Part shown: in pieces, positions 1 to 5,375 of the stretch
Position numbering within the stretch: the first letter of the stretch is position 1
Layout: the number at the start of each line of letters is the position of its first letter
From: Deltaproteobacteria bacterium RBG_13_52_11
GTDB lineage: Bacteria > Desulfobacterota > B13-G15 > RBG-16-54-18
Reading direction: 5' to 3'
Assembly: GCA_001797745.1 (NCBI GenBank)
Contig: MGQF01000087.1
Location: 3,457 to 10,056, forward strand
Length of the DNA: 6,600 bases
The notes under the pieces: model-generated
Seen by the model: the letters and a program-made list of their open reading frames with translations, nothing else
Told to the model about the DNA's origin: nothing
The model's database searches: none
Program-made: the position numbers and the translations under genes

Positions 1-2
1 TC

Positions 3-1274
3 CTTGCCAGTTTAGCTATTCTAAAAGTAAAACCCGAGATAGAAGAATATATAGAGAAGTCACTGTTCAAAACCAAATTTGAATACAAAAAGGCATTAAG
101 GGAATTGAGCGAAATAATAATCTCCTTTTTGGACGAAAAGGAGCTGTTTAAAAAGGCAGGGGATATTCTCACCAAAGACCTAGGCACAGAAAAAATCTCT
201 TTCTTCCTGTTGGATAAGGAAAAGAGGGCCTACACCCTGCGCGCATCTCAAAACCTGCAACATTCTAAAGTTAAAGAATTTTCTCATCACGATCCTTTTT
301 TTAAGTTGTTACAAGAGGAAGGAAAGGCCGTGGTGAAGGAAGTTTTTGAACGATCTATGGATGATCCAAACATCAAGCTTGTAGTAGGCAAATTAGACTC
401 CATGGAATCCGAGGTGTGCGTACCCTTGATGACGAGAAACCACTTAATAGGGATCATCAACCTTGGCCATAAGCGAGGTGGCGAGATGTACTCCCATGAA
501 GACCTGGACGTACTCACCCAATTTGCCACCCAGGCATCGATTGCCCTGGAAAACGCCCGTCTATACCAGGAGATGCAGCGGACCCAGATGCTCATGCGCC
601 GCTCCGATAGGTTGGCCTCGCTGGGTTCCTTGACCGCGGGCCTGGCCCATGAGCTCAGAAACCCGCTGGCTACCATCAAGACCTTTCTGGACTTGTTCCC
701 CCAGCGGTATGATGATGAGGAATTTCGGGGTAATTTTCTCAAATTGACAAGCTCTGAGGTAGACCGAATCAATACCTTGGTCACTGAACTGTTAAACTTT
801 GCCCGGCCATCAAAGCCTAAGTTTAAAAAGGCCGACATCAATCAGGTCATTAAAGAAGTTATCCCTCTCATCGCAGTGAAGGCGAGCAAGAACGATATTG
901 TCATTGATACCGATCTTCACGAGACCCCCAAGGCAACGTTCGATGAAGACCAAATGAAACAGGTCTTTCTCAACATGTTCTTGAACGCCATCGATGCGAT
1001 ATCCGTCCATGGGCGGATATCGGTAACGAGCAGGAGTATCCAAAAGAATGGCATGGAGTACGTCCAGATAGAGATTGCGGACACCGGAAAAGGCATTCCC
1101 AAGAAGATAGTGGAGCAGATCTTTGATCCCTTTTTTACGACCAAGGAAAAAGGGGTTGGCTTAGGACTATCCATCGCTTACCAGATTATGCAGGATCATC
1201 ATGGCACCTTAGAGGTGGAAAGCAAGCCAAAAAAGGGCACCTCCTTTTTCGTAAACATTCCCTGTGAAATCTAA
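3..1274 (+). CDS. Sensor histidine kinase, GAF-HisKA-HATPase_c (5' end outside window)
   Basis: This is a two-component sensor kinase that autophosphorylates on histidine and would pass the phosphate to a response regulator. In order, the sequence shows a GAF-type sensor domain (about 132-554), a short coiled linker, a HisKA domain with H-box AHELRNP (phospho-acceptor His at 648-650), and a HATPase_c domain with an N-box (NMFLNAIDA, 972-998), DTGKGI (1080-1097), an F-box FDPFFTTK, and GVGLGL (1152-1169). All catalytic motifs are intact. The frame is open to the left edge. A TTG at 105 is a possible start, but the 34 codons before it read as protein (LFKTKFEYKKALRELS), which runs smoothly into the GAF domain and resembles the segment joining an N-terminal membrane module to GAF in related kinases. 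I therefore call it 5'-truncated by the window. The next + strand gene encodes a response regulator and is a plausible partner, although 451 bp separate them. Confidence 0.93.
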   Translation, partial: LASLAILKVKPEIEEYIEKSLFKTKFEYKKALRELSEIIISFLDEKELFKKAGDILTKDLGTEKISFFLLDKEKRAYTLRASQNLQHSKVKEFSHHDPFFKLLQEEGKAVVKEVFERSMDDPNIKLVVGKLDSMESEVCVPLMTRNHLIGIINLGHKRGGEMYSHEDLDVLTQFATQASIALENARLYQEMQRTQMLMRRSDRLASLGSLTAGLAHELRNPLATIKTFLDLFPQRYDDEEFRGNFLKLTSSEVDRINTLVTELLNFARPSKPKFKKADINQVIKEVIPLIAVKASKNDIVIDTDLHETPKATFDEDQMKQVFLNMFLNAIDAISVHGRISVTSRSIQKNGMEYVQIEIADTGKGIPKKIVEQIFDPFFTTKEKGVGLGLSIAYQIMQDHHGTLEVESKPKKGTSFFVNIPCEI

Positions 1275-1424
1275 GGTGAAAAGCCCACTGCTTTTAGTTC
1301 CATCCATGTTATCTAGGCCCTAAACTGAATCAGAAAAAGGTACACTGCAGGGGCATTGCCCACATAACTATTTGATTTTAAAGAAGGAAATTGGTCATTC
1401 GGATATCTACAGAGATGTCCCCTT

Positions 1425-1433
1425 TTATCCACA
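1425..1433 (+). promoter_or_regulatory. Perfect DnaA-box consensus TTATCCACA (first)
   Basis: The nine bases match the high-affinity DnaA box exactly. It coincides with the second unit of the phased array, so it may be a DnaA site or simply the array motif that happens to match. Confidence 0.45.
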
Positions 1434-1510
1434 TAAATAGTTTCTAGATCCACGTCAGTATCCCCTGACATCCACATAAATAATCCCTTTCATTAACATG
1501 AGCAGCCGTT

Positions 1511-1519
1511 TTATCCACA
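1511..1519 (+). promoter_or_regulatory. Perfect DnaA-box consensus TTATCCACA (second)
   Basis: This is a second exact 9-mer, in the same orientation and 86 bp after the first (four array periods). Weaker relatives with two mismatches lie at 1468-1476 (ACATCCACA) and 1532-1540 (TTGTCCATA). AT-rich DNA begins about 50 bp downstream. Confidence 0.45.
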
Positions 1520-1560
1520 AAGTGCCTTTTTTTGTCCATAGTGGTGTCATTTTTTGTCAC

Positions 1561-1574
1561 TTTTCCGCGGAAAA
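1561..1574. promoter_or_regulatory. 14-bp perfect palindrome TTTTCCGCGGAAAA
   Basis: Both arms of seven bases match exactly, with no spacer, directly after the phased repeats. It lies about 120 bp upstream of the -24/-12 promoter, a usual distance for an enhancer-binding activator of sigma-54. It has no loop and so is unlikely to act as an RNA hairpin. A dimeric regulator site is the natural reading, but no regulator can be named. Confidence 0.4.
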
Positions 1575-1696
1575 TTTTTGCAATTACTATTACTATTTAT
1601 ATTTTTTTTACGATTGGCTATTAACTCCTTTATATTAAAAGATATTTTGGCTTGCTCTATCGGCTGAAATAGCATCCTTCTCTTAATTAATATATA

Positions 1697-1711
1697 GGCA
1701 CACAAATTGCT
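1697..1711 (+). promoter_or_regulatory. Sigma-54 (-24/-12) promoter for the HD-GYP response regulator
   Basis: The site reads GGCAC, five bases, TTGCT. This keeps the invariant GG (1697-1698) and GC (1709-1710) with exactly ten bases between them. The consensus is TGGCAC-N5-TTGCA/T, and only the first base (A for T at 1696) departs from it. Transcription would start near 1722, only a few bases before the ATG at 1726. Sigma-54 promoters need an activator ATPase bound upstream, and the palindrome and repeat array lie in suitable positions. Confidence 0.7.
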
Positions 1712-1725
1712 TAGGTTATACTATT

Positions 1726-2772
1726 ATGGAGCACGATAGTAGACCCAATGTTTTAATTGTGGACGATGAGCTAGGGCCGCGGGAATCCTTAGGGATGATC
1801 CTCAAGCCCTCTTTTAATATCTTCACGTCAGAAGACGGAAGAGAGGCCCTCCAGGTCATTAAAAATAAGAACATTGACGTTGTCACCCTGGACCTCAAGA
1901 TGCCGGTTATGCCGGGTGAAGAAGTACTCAAACAGATAAAAGATTACGACCCCACTATTGAGGTCGTCATCATTACCGGTTATGGGACGTTAAAATCAGC
2001 AGTAGAGGCCATAAAATACAACGTCTTTGACTACATCCTTAAACCTTTTAATGTGTCAGATATCCTCTCCACTGTCAAAAGGTGCCTCGAGAGAAGGGAG
2101 ATGAGCTTCAGGGTAAAGGCCTTTTTAACGGAAATAGAGAAGGAGAGCAAATCGCCCCTCAAGATGTATAAACACATATCTCATTTCCTCAATAAATTGG
2201 ATGAGTTTTACCATCCGGCCAAAAGCGAAGGTTATCTGGAATTTGTCAAGGTACTGACTTCCACGTTGGAAACCAATGACACTTATACAAAAGGCCATTC
2301 GGAGAGGGTCAATTATTACGCCACCCTGATCGCCGAGGGACTGGGGCTCTCCCAAGTCGATACGAGGGATCTCCAAACCAGCGCCTATCTGCATGATATC
2401 GGCAAGGTAGGTATAAGCGTTAATAATGGTTCACTGGATGAGAACGAGTTGACTGAGATGAGGAAACACCCCCTCAAGGGGGTAAAAATGGTATCCCCCT
2501 TGAAGCTTCCGCATGAGGTAATCGGAGGCATAAAATATCACCACGAAAGAATGGATGGAGAAGGGTACCCCGAGGGCCTGAAGGGGGATCAGATACCCCT
2601 CTTTGCCCGCATCATAGCCATCGCAGATTGCTATGATGCCATAACAGTGGGCAGACCCAATAAGGCTGCCATGAGCAAGAACGAGGCACTACTCGAATTA
2701 AAAAGGAACGCTGACTCTCAATTTGACAAGGAACTGCTTGACATATTTGCAAAGGCGCTGAGAAAAAAATGA
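1726..2772 (+). CDS. Response regulator with REC and HD-GYP domains (cyclic di-GMP phosphodiesterase)
   Basis: This cytoplasmic response regulator is predicted to hydrolyse cyclic di-GMP when its receiver is phosphorylated. The receiver (residues 8-120) keeps the acidic pair D13/D14, phospho-acceptor D56 (TLDLKMP), T84 and K106. A linker (about 121-170) leads to an HD-GYP domain (about 171-348) with H191, the HD pair H223/D224 in YLHDIGK, H248, and the signature HHERMDGEGYP at 272-282. All metal and signature residues are present, so activity is expected. There is no DNA-binding domain. The start at 1726 is fixed by an in-frame stop at 1684 and by the receiver beginning seven residues in; only a weak AGG precedes it. 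A -24/-12 promoter sits immediately upstream. The stop overlaps the next gene (ATGA). The kinase upstream is a likely partner, an inference from position. Confidence 0.95.
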   Translation: MEHDSRPNVLIVDDELGPRESLGMILKPSFNIFTSEDGREALQVIKNKNIDVVTLDLKMPVMPGEEVLKQIKDYDPTIEVVIITGYGTLKSAVEAIKYNVFDYILKPFNVSDILSTVKRCLERREMSFRVKAFLTEIEKESKSPLKMYKHISHFLNKLDEFYHPAKSEGYLEFVKVLTSTLETNDTYTKGHSERVNYYATLIAEGLGLSQVDTRDLQTSAYLHDIGKVGISVNNGSLDENELTEMRKHPLKGVKMVSPLKLPHEVIGGIKYHHERMDGEGYPEGLKGDQIPLFARIIAIADCYDAITVGRPNKAAMSKNEALLELKRNADSQFDKELLDIFAKALRKK

Positions 2773-3509
2773 TAGGAACGTTAATCCGGTGCATTGAATG
2801 TAACGAAGTCATCAATATGACAGAGTGGGATTATTCCCCTCACTATGCATGGTATGAAGGGGAAATCAAAGAGCAAGACAGTAATGACAGACAAGACTTT
2901 CTGCAACGACACGAAAGCCATAAAACCGAGGAATTGATCCCTCTCACCCCTCCTATAAGCGACAAGCCGTACGCAGAACCCCTCAAGATATCTTATTTCG
3001 AGGCCACCAATGGCAAGAGAAGATTCTTAATCAAACGGTGGCGCAGCAAGATCGACGATCCCTACACATATGAGAGTATAGATGGATGCATTGCGCTGAC
3101 CAATGGAAAGGTACGTGCCCAGACCGAGGCCATAAAAAAGCAAATGAAGGCGGAAAACAACTCGGCTATATCTGAGGAAAAGCTGAACTGCTTTGTCAAG
3201 GCCATCCAAAAGGAAGTTGAAAACCTGGATCCAGATACCCTTGCGGTCTCCGCCGAAGGGGAAACCCCCTTAATCTCCTACTATCAATTAGGAAGCGATT
3301 GTGTTGATCGGATCTTGACACGGTGTCAGGATAGCTTTGATCGACATGAGCTGAAACTGCTCAGGGATTTTGTTATAGAACACAACGAGTACGACGATGT
3401 GATGACCTTAGTGGCGAAAAAGGAGTTTACAATAAAAAAAGAAGCGCAGAAGGACGAGATACCAAGGGCTGTGCGCCCTGCCCAGCACATCTCAAGATCC
3501 AACCCGTAA
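2769..3509 (+). CDS. Uncharacterised protein with N-terminal CxxC and HxxH pairs
   Basis: I do not recognise a named family. The 246-residue product has no signal peptide or membrane segment and should be cytosolic. Near the N-terminus are C8-x2-C11 (RCIEC) and, after an aromatic stretch (WDYSPHYAWYEG), H48-x2-H51 (RHESH). This spacing could bind a zinc ion. The middle (70-115) looks like a beta-rich, basic-aromatic segment (ISYFEATNGKRRFLIKRW). The remainder is charged and mostly helical, with EHNEYDDVMTLVAKKEF near the end, and the last 20 residues are probably disordered. It starts by a 4-bp ATGA overlap with the HD-GYP gene and lacks its own strong ribosome site, so translation is probably coupled and both share the sigma-54 promoter. 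A role connected with the regulator is therefore likely but unproven. The N-terminal pattern suggests a conserved gene, not a chance frame. Confidence 0.85.
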   Translation: MIGTLIRCIECNEVINMTEWDYSPHYAWYEGEIKEQDSNDRQDFLQRHESHKTEELIPLTPPISDKPYAEPLKISYFEATNGKRRFLIKRWRSKIDDPYTYESIDGCIALTNGKVRAQTEAIKKQMKAENNSAISEEKLNCFVKAIQKEVENLDPDTLAVSAEGETPLISYYQLGSDCVDRILTRCQDSFDRHELKLLRDFVIEHNEYDDVMTLVAKKEFTIKKEAQKDEIPRAVRPAQHISRSNP

Positions 3510-3527
3510 GGCCTTCAAAACTATACG

Positions 3528-3559
3528 AAAAAAAGGAGGTTAGCGCAAATCGCTAACCT
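3528..3559 (-). terminator. Rho-independent terminator after tRNA-Arg (and probably rpoS)
   Basis: Read on the - strand, a perfect 9-bp stem (AGGTTAGCG/CGCTAACCT, loop ATTTG) is followed by CC and seven T residues. The + strand reading has the A-tract first and no T-tract after, so it should work well only for leftward transcription. It lies 12 bp past the tRNA CCA end and 19 bp beyond the stop of the converging hypothetical gene. Confidence 0.88.
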
Positions 3560-3571
3560 AGGTGTGCTTGC

Positions 3572-3648
3572 TGGCGCCCCCGGCGTGATTCGAACACGCG
3601 GCACCAGGATTAGGAATCCTGTGCTCTATCCACCTGAGCTACGAGGGC
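3572..3648 (-). tRNA. tRNA-Arg, anticodon CCU
   Basis: All arms fold. The acceptor GCCCTCG pairs with CGGGGGC (one U-G wobble). The D stem is GCTC/GAGC. The anticodon stem CAGGA/TCCTG closes the loop TTCCTAA with anticodon CCT, which reads AGG (arginine). The variable loop is GTGCC, and the T arm GCGTG/CACGC carries TTCGAAT. The discriminator is G and CCA is encoded, giving 77 nt in total. A promoter lies just upstream and a terminator just downstream, so it can be transcribed alone. It also lies in line with rpoS, so it may be cut from a longer rpoS transcript as well. Confidence 0.97.
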
Positions 3649-3660
3649 GCATTTCTTTCA

Positions 3661-3690
3661 ATCATTACCACCATCACGACTCTGTGTCAA
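3661..3690 (-). promoter_or_regulatory. Sigma-70-type promoter of tRNA-Arg
   Basis: On the - strand a consensus -35 TTGACA (3690-3685) is followed after 18 bp by AATGAT (3666-3661), four of six matches to the -10 consensus. Transcription would start near 3654, about six bases ahead of the mature tRNA 5' end at 3648. A perfect -35 with a mediocre -10 at this distance from a tRNA is convincing. Confidence 0.65.
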
Positions 3691-3715
3691 GTGCGGAAAG
3701 GTTGCTTAAAGAGGG

Positions 3716-3727
3716 ACAAGTACTTGT
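3716..3727. promoter_or_regulatory. 12-bp perfect palindrome ACAAGTACTTGT
   Basis: Six-base arms match exactly, with no spacer, in the 84-bp space between the rpoS stop and the tRNA promoter. It lies 26 bp upstream of the tRNA -35 box, where an operator or activator site could sit. It lacks a T-tract on the side needed to end rpoS transcription. Function is unknown, and chance is possible. Confidence 0.3.
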
Positions 3728-3774
3728 TTTCTCAGCGCTTTACGCGGGGCAGGTGGGTGTGTTTCAACAGCCTT

Positions 3775-4680
3775 TCAGGTTTTTACATCTTCCAGCAGGA
3801 TTATATCCCTCTGCTCCATCACCTTGCGCAGGCGTTGGAGGGCCTTGACCTCGATCTGCCTAATACGCTCCCTGGTGACCCCGAACATCTCACCAATGGC
3901 CTCCAGGGTCTTGGGCTCACCATCGCGGAGGCCGAAACGGAGCTTAATTACCGCCTTTTCCGGTGAGGAGAGGAGCTCCAACCAGGAGGTAACAAGTTTA
4001 ACGAGCTCTATATGTTCGGTGACAGAAAAGGGACCAGGTTGCTCCTCCTCCGTGAAGGTGAGGATATCCGCCAGATGATAGTGCTCTTCTTCATCTAAGG
4101 GGGACTCGATGGAGGTGGCCTTACGCACAGCCACCATCAAACGACTCACATAGTCCGCTTCCACCTCCATCTCCTCTGCCAGCTCATCGAGCAGGGGCTC
4201 TCTCCCGAGCCGCTGCGTTAAAGAACGCGTGACACGAATCATCCTCTTCAGATCTCCAACCACATGGGCAGGGAGCCTCACGGTCCTGCTTTGGCCTACC
4301 AGGGCCCTCTCAACGGACTGCCTGATCCAGAGGACGGCATAGGTGGAAAAGCGGCACTTCTTCTCCGGCTTAAATCTCTCTACCGCCTTGATGAGCCCGA
4401 TATTACCCTCTTCGATCAAGTCCAGGAGGGGAAGACCTTGTCCCATATACCGCTTGGCCACCTTGACCACTAACCGCAGATTGGACTCAATCATTCTCTT
4501 TCGGGCCGCGTCATCCCCTTGCGCTGTCTGTCGGGCCAGCTCCTGTTCCTCCTCTGAGGTGAGGAGTTTAGCTGCCCTGATGTCCTGGAAGTACAAACGC
4601 AGAGAATCGAGAGATACGTCTACGTCTCCAGAGGGGAACTTCTCTTCTTCTTTCCTGAAGACGTCGTCTTTTCCCTGCAT
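3775..4680 (-). CDS. rpoS: RNA polymerase sigma factor, RpoS type (group 2 sigma-70)
   Basis: This sigma factor directs RNA polymerase to stationary-phase and stress promoters. The 301-residue protein has region 1.2 (about 22-55), region 2 (about 56-140) including the core-binding and -10-recognition helix FSTYAVLWIRQSVERAL (111-127) followed by RTVRLPAHVV, region 3 (about 142-220), and region 4 with the -35-binding helix-turn-helix TLEAIGEMFGVTRERIRQIE (258-277). Region 1.1 is absent, as in group 2 factors; E. coli RpoS is slightly longer (330). The RTVRLPAHVV motif and the position directly after an nlpD-like gene support RpoS over RpoD or RpoH. The ATG is 11 bp after the nlpD stop, with AAGGGA just before it. 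No separate terminator follows, so transcripts may run into tRNA-Arg and its terminator. A promoter inside nlpD, as in enterics, is possible but I could not identify one. Confidence 0.93.
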   Translation of the reverse strand: MQGKDDVFRKEEEKFPSGDVDVSLDSLRLYFQDIRAAKLLTSEEEQELARQTAQGDDAARKRMIESNLRLVVKVAKRYMGQGLPLLDLIEEGNIGLIKAVERFKPEKKCRFSTYAVLWIRQSVERALVGQSRTVRLPAHVVGDLKRMIRVTRSLTQRLGREPLLDELAEEMEVEADYVSRLMVAVRKATSIESPLDEEEHYHLADILTFTEEEQPGPFSVTEHIELVKLVTSWLELLSSPEKAVIKLRFGLRDGEPKTLEAIGEMFGVTRERIRQIEVKALQRLRKVMEQRDIILLEDVKT

Positions 4681-4691
4681 GATTCCCTTTT

Positions 4692-5375
4692 CTAAGGTAG
4701 AAACCGCATGGGATCCAACGGGTTGCTCCCCTTTCTGATCTCAAAATGGAGGTGCGGTCCTGTGGCGTTTCCCGTCTTGCCGACCCGGGCGATGATATCA
4801 CCCCGCTTGACCAGCACCTCTTCCTTCACCACATTCTCCTCGTTGTGGGCATAGATAGTGAAGAAATGATCCTGGTGCTCGATGATGATGAGGTTTCCAT
4901 ACCCCTTCATCTTATTATCACTGTACACCACCTTGCCGCTATCCACCGCTCGTACGGGGCTACCTTCCAGTGCAGAGATATCGATTCCATCATGCCGTCT
5001 CTTTTCATTCGTACCGAACGTAGCCGTCACCGTCCCTTCCACCGGCCAGATAAACTTCCCCTTTTCATATCGTACGGCCGTTGATCTCTCTCTCGCGGTG
5101 ACATCTTCTACATAAATATCCACCTTCAAGACCTTGGTGGCCCCGGGGATGAAGATCCTCTGGCCCACTGCTATCTTGCTCTTGTCCTTGATCCCGTTTA
5201 TCCTAGCCACCTCGTCCATATCCACTCCGTAGGTCTTACAGATCCGCCAGAAGGTCTGATGATGTTTTACCGTATGATAGACACCAGGCTGGCCATGACC
5301 GACATCCCTCGTGTGTTGGCACCCAATGAAAACGACCAAAAGGACAACCACAAAGAACGCCGTAAGCCGCATCAC
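4692..5375 (-). CDS. nlpD: LysM and M23 (LytM) peptidase lipoprotein, NlpD-like
   Basis: This envelope protein binds peptidoglycan and either cuts peptide cross-links or activates amidases. It opens with a lipoprotein-like signal (hydrophobic residues 5-18, candidate lipid-modified C19 in FIGC; F at -3 is not ideal). A LysM domain follows (about 32-77, YHTVKHHQTFWRICKTYGV to GQRIFIP), then a spacer, then an M23 domain (about 108-227). The M23 domain has HDGID (H128, D132), YAH (H177) and HLHFE (H208, H210), the full set of LytM metal and catalytic residues. E. coli NlpD has lost part of this set and works by activating an amidase, so this homologue may be a real endopeptidase. The start is GTG (5375) or the adjacent ATG (5372). 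The GTGA overlaps the stop of the upstream gene, and no clear ribosome site is seen, so translation is probably coupled. Confidence 0.9.
   Translation of the reverse strand: MMRLTAFFVVVLLVVFIGCQHTRDVGHGQPGVYHTVKHHQTFWRICKTYGVDMDEVARINGIKDKSKIAVGQRIFIPGATKVLKVDIYVEDVTARERSTAVRYEKGKFIWPVEGTVTATFGTNEKRRHDGIDISALEGSPVRAVDSGKVVYSDNKMKGYGNLIIIEHQDHFFTIYAHNEENVVKEEVLVKRGDIIARVGKTGNATGPHLHFEIRKGSNPLDPMRFLP

Larger units (their letters stand above)
1405..1555 (+). repeat. Degenerate tandem array of seven 21-22 bp direct repeats, core ATCCACA
   Basis: Hand alignment shows a core recurring at 1405 (ATCTACA), 1427 (ATCCACA), 1448 (ATCCACG), 1470 (ATCCACA), 1492 (ATTAACA), 1513 (ATCCACA) and 1534 (GTCCATA). 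The intervals are 22, 21, 22, 22, 21 and 21 bp, which is two helical turns each. The end of most units is pyrimidine-rich (CCCCTTTT, CCCCTGAC, CCCTTTC, CGTTTT, T7). The best pair, 1418-1439 and 1461-1482, matches at 19 of 22 positions and shares an exact 13-mer, ATCCACATAAATA. A much weaker eighth unit may start at 1556 (GTCAC). Looser ATCCAT and CCCACATAA copies occur at 1302 and 1358 but are out of phase. All units point the same way, so one face of the helix would carry every core. Two units are exact DnaA-box consensus matches. Function is not known: candidates are a binding array for DnaA, an iteron-type initiator, or a transcription factor. Confidence 0.75.
1275..1725. other. Long intergenic region with repeat array, palindrome, AT-rich tract and promoter
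   Basis: No convincing gene lies in these 451 bp. The first 130 bp hold only weak dyads: AAAAGC/GCTTTT at 1279-1295, and GGGC/GCCC at 1351-1361. Neither has a proper U-tract, so no terminator is called for the kinase gene. From 1405 on there is a phased repeat array. It is followed by a palindrome at 1561-1574, a very AT-rich stretch (about 1571-1640) dominated by T runs and TTACTATT-like sequence, and a -24/-12 promoter at 1697-1711. This much non-random structure for one response-regulator gene is unusual. Individual elements are listed separately. Confidence 0.8.

Noticed and set aside
1279..1295. AAAAGC/GCTTTT dyad just after the kinase stop as a terminator
   Set aside because: The stem has only two G-C pairs and there is no T-tract beyond the stem itself.
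1401..1420. Hairpin GGATATCT/AGATGTCC with loop ACAG (8 bp, one G-U) as a terminator for the kinase gene
   Set aside because: It is followed by CCCCTTTT with only four T residues and overlaps the first repeat unit. It is more likely a by-product of the array.
1405..1555. CRISPR array
   Set aside because: Units are 21-22 bp with no separate unique spacers, are degenerate, and no cas gene is nearby.
1578..1603. Sigma-70 promoter TTGCAA with TATATT in the AT-rich tract
   Set aside because: The two boxes are only 14 bp apart, too close for sigma-70, and AT-rich DNA gives such matches easily.
1498..1638. A 46-codon + strand frame beginning ATG at 1498 inside the intergenic region
   Set aside because: It has no ribosome site, its product is dominated by Phe and Tyr from T-rich DNA, and it runs through the repeat array and the palindrome. 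It is most likely non-coding.
3532..3540. AAAGGAGGT as a strong + strand ribosome site
   Set aside because: It is part of the leftward terminator and no start codon or reading frame follows at a workable distance.
3572..3600. Phage or island attachment site at the tRNA-Arg 3' end
   Set aside because: No second copy of the tRNA end and no integrase is present in the window.
3564..3966. Two + strand frames (3564-3848 and 3691-3966)
   Set aside because: They cross the tRNA gene and the antisense of rpoS, and the products show no recognisable domain.
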